This document shows positions 46,268 to 54,646 of a DNA stretch of 64,000 nt, one piece after another. The stretch is taken from positions 1 to 64,000 of the forward strand of contig NZ_MKCR01000014.1 of NCBI RefSeq assembly GCF_001855565.1. Direction: 5' to 3'. The position numbers and the translations under genes are program-made. How positions within the stretch are numbered: position 1 is the stretch's first letter; each line of letters starts with the position of its first letter. This stretch comes from Chromobacterium amazonense (GTDB lineage Bacteria; Pseudomonadota; Gammaproteobacteria; Burkholderiales; Chromobacteriaceae). The notes under the pieces are model-generated. The model did not search any database and had not been told where the DNA came from. It saw nothing but the letters and a program-made list of their open reading frames with translations.

Positions 46268-48085
46268 GTGCGAGCGTGGCGGTGGGTGGTGCCGGCGGGC
46301 CTGGCGCTGGGATCGGCGTCGGCCTGCCTGGCCGGAGAGATCGTGTTCGGAGACCGTGCCAGCAGCCTTGGCGACGGCGTGGAGCACTCCCTCGCAGGGG
46401 GATGGATGGCGAAGTGGCAGGGCGCGTTCGGCGTGGGCAATATCTGGCGCGCCGACCGCCCTTCCGCCAAGCTGATCAGCGGCGCCGGCATGGCGGCCCG
46501 CAATGACGGCGACCTCAATTACGGCAGGGGCGATACCGTGTCGCGCAGCGTGGACGGCTATCTGCAACTGCGCCTAGCCAGCGGCGACCATGGCGCGCAG
46601 CTGAGCGTAAAGGGCTGGTACGACCAGGTCTTGGCCGACGCAACGGTGCCGCATGGAAATGTGGCCAACGGCTATGTCCCGGGGCGGCTCAGCGACGCCG
46701 GTTTCGCCGCCTTGAGCCGCTTCGGCAACGCAGTGGCAAGCGACGCTTATGTCTTCGGCAGCGTCGACCTGGCGCAGCGGCCGCTGCGCTGGCGGCTGGG
46801 GCAGCAGGTCATTCCCTGGGCGACGCCCACGGTGTACGCCGGCGGATTGCAGCAGATAAACGCCTGGGATTACGCAGCCCAGTTCCGCGCCGCTTCGCCA
46901 GGCGAGTCCGTCAATGTGCCGGCGCCGGCCTTATACGGTCAATGGCAGGCCAGCAGCCGGCTCAGCGTGGATGGGTTTTACCAGTTCGCCTTCCGCGCCA
47001 ACGGTTACCCAGGCTGCGGCACCTTCTACTCCATCAACGACTACATCCAGCCCGGTTGCGACAAGCTGACGCTGAACGGCGGCCTGCTGACGCTGCTGAA
47101 CAAAAAGCAGGTGCAGACCACGGACGCGCAGTCGATTGCCAATCGCCTGGATTACCTGCCGCGCGCCGACGATCTGAGGCCAAGCGCGGGCGAATACGGC
47201 GTGGGCTGGCATTACCAGCTGCCGCGACTGGGCGCGCTGGGTCTGTTTTACGCCGATTTCACCAGCCGCAGCCCTTTGGCGCAAGTCGTGAAAACCGGTT
47301 CGGGCGCGGTGTTGACCGCGCCGGGGCCGGGCGGCGAGCGCGTGCCGCTAGCGCCGGCCGGGGACTATCGGGACGCTTTCCTGCCCCACCGCCGGCTATG
47401 GGCGGTCAACTTGGCCCAGGAAGACGAGCGCGGCCGCAGGCTCTATCTGGAATACAGCCTGCAACCGAACCGCGCGCTGATCTGGAACGGAGCGGATTTT
47501 CTGAATGGCACGCTGGCGGGGATCGGCCCCTTGGCCCACTTGAACCATTTGCCCGCTGGCGCGGTTCTGCGCGGCTACGACGAGTTCCGCGTATCGCAAT
47601 GGCTGGCCAGCGCGCGTCAGCCCTTGCCACCTTCTCTGGGTCGGCAGGCCACGCTGGAGGGACAATTCGCATTGCGCCGGGTCAGCGGTCTGCCTGATCC
47701 GTCGGTGATGCGCTATGGCCGCATGGGTTTAGGCATGGCGCCGAGCGAAGCCTATCCCGCCTGTTCCAGCGACGCCGACACTTGCGCGCTGAAAGGCTTT
47801 GCCACGCCCACCGCCTGGGGCTGGCGCCTGAAGTACCAGAACCGCTTTCGGCCCTTCCCCGGCAGCTGGGAGTGGCAGCCGTATCTGTCCTACGCCTTTG
47901 ATGCGGTGGGGTATTCCGACGATGGGCAGTTTTCCGCCGGCCGCCGCACGGCGGCGCTGGGGCTTGGCCTGGCATGGAGCAAAGACAGCTGGCTCGATCT
48001 GCGCTATGTCCGGACCGGAGGCGGGGATTACAACCTGCTGCAGGACCGCAGCACGCTGTCGCTCAGTGTCAAAACCCGCTTCTGA
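46268..48085 (+). CDS. DUF1302-family outer membrane-type protein
   Basis: A 605-residue secreted protein with signal peptide (to ACLAG) and repeated amphipathic strands. The family pattern appears in RLGQQVIPWATPTVYAGGLQ, in the paired-cysteine loop YPGCGTFYSINDYIQPGC and in the Phe-ended C-terminus SVKTRF, which suits a beta-barrel. DUF1302 proteins in Pseudomonas and Burkholderia lie near lipid or sterol uptake genes; no such genes adjoin here. The start is GTG at 46268 behind GGGAGA. A second cysteine pair lies in CSSDADTC. Confidence 0.8.
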   Translation: MRAWRWVVPAGLALGSASACLAGEIVFGDRASSLGDGVEHSLAGGWMAKWQGAFGVGNIWRADRPSAKLISGAGMAARNDGDLNYGRGDTVSRSVDGYLQLRLASGDHGAQLSVKGWYDQVLADATVPHGNVANGYVPGRLSDAGFAALSRFGNAVASDAYVFGSVDLAQRPLRWRLGQQVIPWATPTVYAGGLQQINAWDYAAQFRAASPGESVNVPAPALYGQWQASSRLSVDGFYQFAFRANGYPGCGTFYSINDYIQPGCDKLTLNGGLLTLLNKKQVQTTDAQSIANRLDYLPRADDLRPSAGEYGVGWHYQLPRLGALGLFYADFTSRSPLAQVVKTGSGAVLTAPGPGGERVPLAPAGDYRDAFLPHRRLWAVNLAQEDERGRRLYLEYSLQPNRALIWNGADFLNGTLAGIGPLAHLNHLPAGAVLRGYDEFRVSQWLASARQPLPPSLGRQATLEGQFALRRVSGLPDPSVMRYGRMGLGMAPSEAYPACSSDADTCALKGFATPTAWGWRLKYQNRFRPFPGSWEWQPYLSYAFDAVGYSDDGQFSAGRRTAALGLGLAWSKDSWLDLRYVRTGGGDYNLLQDRSTLSLSVKTRF

Positions 48086-48103
48086 CCCTGTTTGTGTCGG
48101 AGT

Positions 48104-48135
48104 TTGTCTGCTAGCCGAGACTTTCTATCTATAGT
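48104..48135 (+). promoter_or_regulatory. Possible promoter of the molybdenum hydroxylase operon
   Basis: A good -10, TATAGT (48130-48135), lies 72 bases before the first gene. The best -35, TTGTCT (48104-48109), is 20 bases away, longer than ideal, so an activator may be needed. Confidence 0.35.
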
Positions 48136-48207
48136 GATTCAACGGCCGGCATGGATAGCCGCGGCGATGGCTCCGCTACGCATACGGCTTGCGCACGGGA
48201 GGACAGA

Positions 48208-48660
48208 ATGAAGCTAACCATTAATGGCAAACAGGTGGAGGTCCACTCCAGCCCGGACACGCCGCTTTTGTGGGCGCTGCGCGATGAGCTGGGGCTGACC
48301 GGCGCCAAGTTCGGCTGCGGCGCTGCCTTGTGCGGCGCCTGTACGGTGCTGAAAAACGGGCTGCCGATCCGCGCCTGCGTGACGCCGCTGTCCACGCTGG
48401 CGGCCGACGACAGCCTGACCACCGTAGAGGGCAATGACGACAAGGTGGCCAAAGCGGTCAAGCAGGCTTGGCAGGAGCTGGACGTGGTGCAGTGCGGCTA
48501 TTGCCAGAGCGGGCAGGTGCTGGCGGCCACCGCGCTGCTCAGCGCCAACCCGCATCCCTCGGATCAGGATATCGATCAGGCGATGAGCGGCAATCTGTGC
48601 CGCTGCGGCACCTATCCGCGCATCCGCGCGGCCATTCATGCCGCCGCCAAGCTGCTGTAG
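48208..48660 (+). CDS. iorA: Molybdenum hydroxylase [2Fe-2S] subunit (isoquinoline 1-oxidoreductase alpha-like)
   Basis: A 150-residue electron-transfer subunit with two [2Fe-2S] clusters. The plant-type cluster ligands are in FGCGAALCGACTVL, and the second cluster in QCGYCQSGQ and GNLCRCGTYPRI. This two-domain small subunit pairs with the molybdopterin subunit encoded 10 bases downstream. Relatives oxidise aldehydes, isoquinoline or nicotinate-type rings. The start at 48208 gives the standard MKLTINGKQVEV; upstream ATGs read through the leader. Confidence 0.92.
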   Translation: MKLTINGKQVEVHSSPDTPLLWALRDELGLTGAKFGCGAALCGACTVLKNGLPIRACVTPLSTLAADDSLTTVEGNDDKVAKAVKQAWQELDVVQCGYCQSGQVLAATALLSANPHPSDQDIDQAMSGNLCRCGTYPRIRAAIHAAAKLL

Positions 48661-48670
48661 GAGAACCGCG

Positions 48671-50839
48671 ATGACCACTACCCGTTTGTCCCGGCGCGCC
48701 TTTCTGAAAACCGGCGCCGCCGGCGGGCTGTTGTGCCTGAGCTTTGCGCTGCAGGAAAGCGGCCGCTTCGCCCAGGCCGCCGAGGCCGCGCCGGCCATCC
48801 CGTCGCCGAATGCCTTCATCCGCATCGAACGCGACGGCAGCGTCACCATCGTCAGCAATAAGTCGGAAATGGGGCAGGGCATCTACACCTCGCTGGCGAT
48901 GCTGATCGCCGAGGAGCTGGAGTGCGACTGGAACCGGGTGAAAGTGGTCTCGGCGCCGCTGGGCGCCATCTATGGCCACACGGTATTCCATATCCAGCTG
49001 ACCGGCGGCAGCACCAGCACCATCAGCAGCTATGACCAGTACCGCAAGATAGGCGCCGCCGCGCGCGACATGCTGATTGCCGCCGCCGCGCAGCGCTGGC
49101 GCGTGCCGGCGACGCAATGCCGCGCCGAAAACGGCCGGGTGTTCAACAACGCCAACGCGGCTAGCCTGGGCTTCGGCGAACTGAGCGAGGCCGCCGCCAA
49201 GCTGCCGGTGCCGGACACCATAGCCCTGAAGCCGCGCCATCGCTGGAAGCTGCTGGGCACCCGCGTGCACAGGCTGGATGGCCCGGAAAAGCTGGACGGC
49301 CGCGCGCAGTTCGCCATCGATGTGCGGCTGCCCGGCATGCTGACCGCCTTGATCCTGCGTTGCCCGAGCTATGGCGGCAAACCCAAGCATTTCAACGCCG
49401 ACGCGGCGCGGGCCGTGCCCGGCGTCAAGGCGGTGTTCGCCGTCAGCAATGGCGTGGCGGTGCTCGCCGACGGTTTCTGGCCAGCCAAGAAGGCGCGCGA
49501 CCTGCTGCAGGCGGAGTGGGAGCCCGGCCCCAATGGCGGGCTGGATTCCACCACATTGCGCGACGAATATCGCGCGCTGGCGGCGCGTCCCGGCCAGGTG
49601 TACCGCCGCGCCGGCGATGCCGAGGCGGCGCTGAAAGGCGCGGCGAAGAAGCTGGATGCCTGGTACGAGGTGCCGTATCTGGCGCACTCGCCGATGGAGC
49701 CGCTCAATTGCGTGGTCTGGCTGAAACCGGACGGCATCGAAATCTGGAGCGGCACCCAGTCGCAGACCATAGACGCCGGCCTCGCCGCCGGCATGGCTGG
49801 GCTGAAACCGGAGCAAGCCACGCTGCATACCACGCTGCTGGGCGGCGGCTTTGGCCGGCGAGCCGTGCCGGTGGGTTCGGACTGGCTGCGCGAGGCGGTG
49901 GAGGTGGCCAAGCGCCACGGCCAGGACGTGCCGATCAAGCTGGTGTGGACCCGCGACGACGATCTGGCGGGGGCGTACTACCGGCCGATGTGGCTGGACA
50001 GGGTGCGCGGCGGCATCGATGCCCGCGGCAAGCCGGTGGCCTGGCTGCAGACCGGCGTCGGCCAGTCCATCATCGCCGGCACGCCGTTCGAATCCGCCCT
50101 GGTCAAGGACGGCATAGACGCGACGTCGGTTGAGGGCACGGTGGGCATGGCCTATGCCGTGCCGGCGCTGCAGCTGGACCTGCATACCCCCAAGTCCGCC
50201 TTGCCGGTGCTGTGGTGGCGCTCCGTCGGCCACTCGCACAGCGCGTTCTCCAAAGAATGTTTCATCGATGAGCTGGCCTTGCTGGCGCGGCAGGATCCGG
50301 TGGCCTACCGGCTGGCGCTGCTATCGGGCGCGCCGCGCGAGCAGGGCGTGCTGCGCGAGGCCGCCCGCATGGCCGGCTGGGGACGCAAGCTGCCCAAGGG
50401 GCATGGCCTGGGCGTCGCCGTCCACCCGTCTTTCGGCTCCTATATCGGCCAAGTGGTGGAGGTGTCGGTCAAGGGCAAGCAGTTGAAGGTGGAGCATGTG
50501 TGGTGCGCGGTCGATTGCGGCGTGGTGATCAATCCGGATCAGGTGGCGGCGCAGATGCAGGGCGGCATCGTGTTCGCGCTGTCCGCGGCCTTGTTTGGGG
50601 AAATCACGTTCAAGGACGGCGCGGTGGAGCAGAAGAATTTCGATAGCTATCCGCTGGTCAGGATGTTCCAGGCGCCCAAGGTGGACGTATCCATTCTCGC
50701 CAGCGAAGAGGCTCCCGGCGGCACCGGCGAGCCCGGCGGCGCGCCGACGGCGGCTGCGCTGGCCAACGCCATTCACGCCGCCAGCGGCAAGCGCCTGCGC
50801 GCGCTGCCCTTGAGCCGGCACGGCTACGTAGCGGTGTGA
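48671..50839 (+). CDS. iorB: Molybdopterin-cytosine-dinucleotide hydroxylase large subunit, Tat-exported (isoquinoline 1-oxidoreductase beta-like)
   Basis: A 722-residue xanthine-oxidase-family subunit. A twin-arginine signal, SRRAFLK at 7-13, sends it to the periplasm with the cofactor inserted. Cofactor-binding segments are GQGIYTSLAMLIAEEL, LLGGGFGRRAV and WWRSVGHS. The active-site glutamate lies in GTGEPGGAPTAAALANA near the C-terminus. TAGGAGAACC precedes the ATG. The downstream cytochrome and XdhC/MocA genes complete the maturation and electron path. The natural substrate, aldehyde or heterocycle, is undetermined. Confidence 0.92.
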   Translation: MTTTRLSRRAFLKTGAAGGLLCLSFALQESGRFAQAAEAAPAIPSPNAFIRIERDGSVTIVSNKSEMGQGIYTSLAMLIAEELECDWNRVKVVSAPLGAIYGHTVFHIQLTGGSTSTISSYDQYRKIGAAARDMLIAAAAQRWRVPATQCRAENGRVFNNANAASLGFGELSEAAAKLPVPDTIALKPRHRWKLLGTRVHRLDGPEKLDGRAQFAIDVRLPGMLTALILRCPSYGGKPKHFNADAARAVPGVKAVFAVSNGVAVLADGFWPAKKARDLLQAEWEPGPNGGLDSTTLRDEYRALAARPGQVYRRAGDAEAALKGAAKKLDAWYEVPYLAHSPMEPLNCVVWLKPDGIEIWSGTQSQTIDAGLAAGMAGLKPEQATLHTTLLGGGFGRRAVPVGSDWLREAVEVAKRHGQDVPIKLVWTRDDDLAGAYYRPMWLDRVRGGIDARGKPVAWLQTGVGQSIIAGTPFESALVKDGIDATSVEGTVGMAYAVPALQLDLHTPKSALPVLWWRSVGHSHSAFSKECFIDELALLARQDPVAYRLALLSGAPREQGVLREAARMAGWGRKLPKGHGLGVAVHPSFGSYIGQVVEVSVKGKQLKVEHVWCAVDCGVVINPDQVAAQMQGGIVFALSAALFGEITFKDGAVEQKNFDSYPLVRMFQAPKVDVSILASEEAPGGTGEPGGAPTAAALANAIHAASGKRLRALPLSRHGYVAV

Positions 50840-50849
50840 GGAGATGGGC

Positions 50850-51395
50850 ATGAACACTGTATTCCGACTCCTCGCGCTGGCGGCCTGGCTGCCGTTTGCC
50901 GCATCGGCCGCCGACGATTCCGCGGCCTCGCGCCAGGCCTTCGGCGAGATGGCCAAGGTGCTGCAGTCGCCGCGCTGCCTGAACTGCCACACCGTCACCA
51001 ATTTTCCGCGCCAGGGCGACGACCGCCATCCGCATGCGCAATTGATTCAGCGCGGCGCGGACAATATGGGCGCGCCAACGCTGATGTGCTTCGCCTGCCA
51101 CCAGGCGGCCAACTCCGTCGACGGCCTGGTGCCGGGCGCGCCCAATTGGCATCTGGCGCCGCTGAGCATGGGCTGGGAAGGGCTCAGCGCCGGCCAGATG
51201 TGCCGCAAACTGGTGGACAAGCAAGCCAACGGCAACCGCGATGCGGCGGCGCTGGCGGCGCACATGACAGCCGATCCGCTGGTGCAATGGGCTTGGCATC
51301 CCGGTGGCAACCGCACGCTGCCGCCGTTGTCGCAGGCGGATTTTCACGACGCGGTGCGGCGTTGGGCCGGCAACGGCGCTTATTGCCCGAAGTGA
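50850..51395 (+). CDS. Secreted dihaem c-type cytochrome of the molybdenum hydroxylase operon
   Basis: A 181-residue protein with a signal peptide (to FAASA) and two haem-attachment motifs, CLNCH (43-47) and CFACH (80-84). It would take electrons from the Tat-exported hydroxylase to the respiratory chain. The start at 50850 is chosen because AGGAG lies 6 bases upstream; an ATG at 50844 would sit directly on that site. It starts 10 bases after the large subunit stop and ends 7 before xdhC. Methionine axial ligands could be among several Met residues; not assigned. Confidence 0.85.
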   Translation: MNTVFRLLALAAWLPFAASAADDSAASRQAFGEMAKVLQSPRCLNCHTVTNFPRQGDDRHPHAQLIQRGADNMGAPTLMCFACHQAANSVDGLVPGAPNWHLAPLSMGWEGLSAGQMCRKLVDKQANGNRDAAALAAHMTADPLVQWAWHPGGNRTLPPLSQADFHDAVRRWAGNGAYCPK

Positions 51396-51402
51396 GGCGG
51401 CG

Positions 51403-52395
51403 ATGCGCGGCAACGAAGAGGAAGTGCTGGCTCAGGCCTTGGCCTGGCTGGAAAGCGGCCGGCGCGCCGCCTTGCTGACGGTGCTGGGCACCTATGGCGC
51501 GAGTCCAAGGCCGCCGGGATCGATGGCGCTGATCCGCGACGACGGCGCGATTTTCGGCTCGGTGTCCGGCGGTTGCGTCGAGGACGACCTGCGGCGCGAG
51601 ATCGCCGGCGGAGGTTTCTTCGATGGCGGTCCGGCGGTGCGGGTGCGCAGCTTCGGCGTCAGCGTGGAGGAGCGCCAGCGCTATCGCCTGCCCTGCGGCA
51701 ACAGCCTGCGGGTGGCGGTGGAGTGCGCGCCGGACGCCGCGCAGCTGGAGGCCCTGCTGCAGGCGGCGCGCGCGCGGCGCCCGTTGTGGCGCCATGTCCG
51801 TTACGGCGACGGCTCGGCCAGCTTGGCCGAATCGGGGCCGGACGCGGCATTCGCCGAGGACGAGACGGGCTTCAGCGTGCGGCACGGCGCGCGCTGGCGT
51901 TTGCTGATCATAGGCGCGTCGGAGTTGGGCCGTTATCTGGCGCAGATCGCTGTCACGCTGGACTACGCGGTGACGGTGTGCGAGCCGCGCGAGGAATACC
52001 GTCAGGACTGGCCTTTGCCCGATGTGCCGCTGTCGTCCGAGATGCCGGACGATCTGGTGCTGGCCTTCGCTTGCGACCGATACGCCGCGGTGGTGGCGGT
52101 GACGCATGATCCCAAACTGGACGACCTGGCGCTGATGGAGGCGTTGAAGCTGCCGTGCCAGTATGTCGGCGCGCTGGGGTCGGCCACCACCACGCTGAAG
52201 CGCAAGGCCCGCCTGGCCGAGCATTTCGGCCTGACGCCTGAGCAACTGGACAGGCTGCATGGTCCGGTCGGGCTGGCGATAGGCTCGCGCACGCCGGCCG
52301 AGATCGCGGTATCCATCGCGGCGGATCTGGTCGCCAGCCGCAGCGCCTTGCAGCGCGCGGCGGCCACCGAGGTGCCGCAGGCGTGCCGGGCATGA
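51403..52395 (+). CDS. xdhC: XdhC-family molybdenum cofactor insertion factor
   Basis: A 330-residue XdhC/CoxI-family protein, which binds the molybdenum cofactor, helps its sulfuration and hands it to the apo-hydroxylase. The N-terminal XdhC_CoxI domain shows TVLGTYGASPRPPGSMALI and GSVSGGCVEDDL. The C-terminal Rossmann domain has LLIIGASELGRYLAQIA and YVGALGSATTTLKRKARL. It overlaps the mocA-like gene by 4 bases (ATGA), so the two are translated together. Its position argues strongly that the IorAB-type enzyme is its client. Confidence 0.9.
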   Translation: MRGNEEEVLAQALAWLESGRRAALLTVLGTYGASPRPPGSMALIRDDGAIFGSVSGGCVEDDLRREIAGGGFFDGGPAVRVRSFGVSVEERQRYRLPCGNSLRVAVECAPDAAQLEALLQAARARRPLWRHVRYGDGSASLAESGPDAAFAEDETGFSVRHGARWRLLIIGASELGRYLAQIAVTLDYAVTVCEPREEYRQDWPLPDVPLSSEMPDDLVLAFACDRYAAVVAVTHDPKLDDLALMEALKLPCQYVGALGSATTTLKRKARLAEHFGLTPEQLDRLHGPVGLAIGSRTPAEIAVSIAADLVASRSALQRAAATEVPQACRA

Positions 52396-52961
52396 TAGCC
52401 GGGTTGGTGTTGGCGGCCGGCAGCGGCAGCCGTTTTGGATCGGACAAGCGCCAGGCCTTGCTGCCGGATGGCCGCTCGCTGCTGGAGGCCAGCGTCGGCG
52501 CTTTCATCGGCCAGCTAAGCGAGATAGGGCTGGTATTGCCGGAGGATGATGCGTTTGGCCTGGCTTTATGCCAGCAGATGGGGCTGCGGCCCTTGCCTTG
52601 CGCGCTGAACCGTTCGGGCATGGGCCACTCGCTGGCTTGCGGCGTGGCGTGGGCGCTGTCCTTGCCGGATTGCCGCGGCGTGGTGCTGGGCTTGGGCGAC
52701 ATGCCTAACGTCCGGCCTCATACCGTGAGCCAGGTGGCGGCGGCCTTGTGGCAAGGCCGGCTGGTGCTGCCGTGCCACGACGGCAGTCCAGGCCATCCGC
52801 GCGGCCTGCCCGCGGCCTGCCTGCCCGGTTTGCTGGACCTGGGCGGCGATATCGGCGCGCGCGACGCGCTGGACTGGAGCCAGGCCTTGCGGCTGGATCT
52901 GGATGATCCCGGCGTCTTGCTGGATATCGATACGGCGGACGATTTGCAGCGCGCCGGTTGA
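52392..52961 (+). CDS. mocA: MobA/MocA-like molybdenum cofactor nucleotidyltransferase
   Basis: A 189-residue NTP-transferase. The loop LVLAAGSGSRFGSDKRQALL near residue 5 (20 residues quoted) binds CTP or GTP, and VLGLGDMPNVRP carries the metal aspartate. MocA makes molybdopterin cytosine dinucleotide, the form used by this hydroxylase family; MobA makes the guanine form. Location after xdhC favours MocA. The start ATG at 52392 overlaps the xdhC stop. It ends the operon, with a hairpin about 75 bases later. Confidence 0.87.
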   Translation: MIAGLVLAAGSGSRFGSDKRQALLPDGRSLLEASVGAFIGQLSEIGLVLPEDDAFGLALCQQMGLRPLPCALNRSGMGHSLACGVAWALSLPDCRGVVLGLGDMPNVRPHTVSQVAAALWQGRLVLPCHDGSPGHPRGLPAACLPGLLDLGGDIGARDALDWSQALRLDLDDPGVLLDIDTADDLQRAG

Positions 52962-53392
52962 CGATCTTGTCAGTCCCCTTTTGGGATGGGCAGCTCAGTC
53001 AGCGTGCTGCGATGCCGCAATCTCGTATGAGCGTAAGCGCGCAAGGCCTAGGGAGAAATGGCCTACGCGCTGCGGGGTGATATTCAGCCAAAGACAATCC
53101 CCAAAAATTTCATGCTCTTGGCGAGATTTGTGATGGGAAGCGGGTCTGGCTGGGCAGGGTGGGGCGCTGCTTGTCCAGAGCGGAGTGTTTATGTATGCAA
53201 AATCATTGCCTTATCTGGTTTTTGGTCGGGGCGGTATCCGGTTCTGCCGTCCTGGGCGAGGGTGGGGCTGGCTATTTTGTCCGGCCGGACTAAGGTTGCG
53301 CTTAAAAGTACAAATGGATGAATGTTTACAGTTTTTTCCTTGCCAATCCTTAAACATCAATATTCTAATGGTGTTTCTGAATATTAGATAAT
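52962..53392 (+). other. Non-coding region after the hydroxylase operon
   Basis: About 430 bases without a credible gene: short reading frames lack ribosome sites and show no protein-like composition. Base composition drifts from GC-rich on the left to AT-rich on the right. One hairpin is present (53036-53071). It may contain a decayed gene, but no recognisable protein fragment was found. Confidence 0.5.
53036..53071 (+). other. Hairpin downstream of mocA
   Basis: AGCGCG-C-AAGGCC pairs with GGCCT-A-CGCGCT around an 11-base loop. There is no T run, so it is at best a weak or Rho-assisted end of the hydroxylase operon message. Confidence 0.4.
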
Positions 53393-53421
53393 TTGCATGT
53401 TTATTGGCGAGGTGTTATAGT
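53393..53421 (+). promoter_or_regulatory. Sigma70 promoter of the osmoprotectant ABC operon
   Basis: TTGCAT (53393-53398) and TATAGT (53416-53421) are separated by exactly 17 bases in an AT-rich stretch. Transcription from near 53428 leaves a leader of about 180 bases before the first permease gene. Confidence 0.65.
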
Positions 53422-53609
53422 ATTTGAAAATTCGCCGGCGCGTCATGCGCCACTCAATTGTCGGGCAAGCGCCCGCTCCCGCGTTATACGCATTCCATAT
53501 CCGGTTTCGCCGGGTGTCTTGAAAATCTACTGGCAGCTCTCTGGTTGTCGCGATCATTACAGCGGATCGCAGACGGTTTGTCCGTCGCTATCCGCCAAGG
53601 AGGACGCAG

Positions 53610-54326
53610 ATGCACAAAAGAGCGTTTGGCAAGCGCAGCATGTTTTGGCTGACCTTGGCCGCCCTGGCGGCGGCTGGGTTGTATTACGGCCTTGGCCCGG
53701 CCGTGTGGGCGGAATATCGAGAAGATCTGGTCTATCTGGGCCGGCAGCATCTCTATTTGGTTGGCGTGTCGATGGCGCTGGTGCTGGCGATGGGCCTGCC
53801 CTGCGGCGTTCTGTTGAGCCGGCCGCGCTTGCGCTGCCGCGCGGAGTCCTGGATGCAGGTCTTCAATGTCGGCAATACCCTGCCGCCGATGGCGGTATTG
53901 GCTTTGGCCATGGTGGCGGTGGGCATCGGCGACGCGCCGGCCATCGTCGCCTTGTTCCTTGCCTCGTTGTTGCCCGTCGTGCGCAACACCTATGCCGGCC
54001 TGGCCGGCTTGCCGCCGTCCATGCTCGAGGCTGCCGACGCCCTGGGCATGACGCCGCGGCAGCGGCTGTGGAAAGTGGAGTTGCCCAATGCCTTGCCGGT
54101 CATCCTGTCCGGCGTGCGGGTGGCGCTGGCGCTGAATGTCGGCACCGCGCCGCTGGCCTTCCTGATCGGCGCCAGCAGTTACGGCGAGCTGATCTTTCCC
54201 GGCATCTACCTCAATAACCACACCGCCTTGTTGCTGGGCGCCGGCGGCACCGCGCTGATCGCGCTGGCGCTGGACCAGCTGGTGGCCGCGGCCGGCCGCC
54301 TGGCCGCCGCGCGCGGCATCGCCTGA
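53610..54326 (+). CDS. Osmoprotectant ABC transporter permease 1 (OpuCB/YehW-like)
   Basis: A 238-residue inner-membrane permease with about 6 helices. The coupling loop that contacts the ATPase is in LEAADALGMTPRQRLWKVELP (quoted to 20 residues or fewer: EAADALGMTPRQRLWKVELP). The family phrase VGTAPLAFLIGASSYGELIF is present. Together with the genes at 54647-57374 it forms a betaine, choline or related compatible-solute importer. AAGGAGG lies 6 bases before the ATG. The next operon gene is 320 bases away, because a palindromic MITE-like element sits between. Confidence 0.9.
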   Translation: MHKRAFGKRSMFWLTLAALAAAGLYYGLGPAVWAEYREDLVYLGRQHLYLVGVSMALVLAMGLPCGVLLSRPRLRCRAESWMQVFNVGNTLPPMAVLALAMVAVGIGDAPAIVALFLASLLPVVRNTYAGLAGLPPSMLEAADALGMTPRQRLWKVELPNALPVILSGVRVALALNVGTAPLAFLIGASSYGELIFPGIYLNNHTALLLGAGGTALIALALDQLVAAAGRLAAARGIA

Positions 54327-54338
54327 GCGGTGTGTCGG

Positions 54339-54628
54339 CAACAGCCCGCCTTGGTGGGCAAGGGGCTGTTGACGTTTGGTGAGTGGATCGCGTTTGAGCC
54401 GATTTGGTCCGGAAGCGAGGCGCACAGTCCGACGCATAGTCATTCTATGCAAGGGCTGGGCAACGCGGCTTCCGGCCCAAAGCGGCCAAACCCGCAGGGC
54501 CGGGCGCCTTTCGCGCCGACTCTTCGTTGTTCCGCGCTGGCAGAGAATGACTATGCGGCGCGCGAAACGCCTCGATTCGCCGTGAAATGCGCTCCGGCGC
54601 GACTACTCAGCAAACGTCAACAGCCCCT
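54339..54628. mobile_element. MITE-like palindromic element inside the osmoprotectant operon
   Basis: From 54361 to 54628, 268 bases are bounded by inverted repeats starting AGGGGCTGTTGACGTTTG. The two halves remain partly complementary inward (GAGGCG, then GCATAGTCATTCT in each). It has no protein gene. A separate inverted end, CAACAGCCC at 54339-54347, can pair with the left repeat as a terminator-like hairpin. A half copy lies at 63012-63148. No clear target-site duplication was seen. It could weaken or split expression of the operon. Confidence 0.7.
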
Positions 54629-54646
54629 AGGCATGGAGGATTCCTT

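Noticed and set aside
53058..53391. Short open frames of 68-87 codons between the hydroxylase and osmoprotectant operons
   Set aside because: No ribosome sites, no recognisable domains, and composition typical of non-coding DNA.
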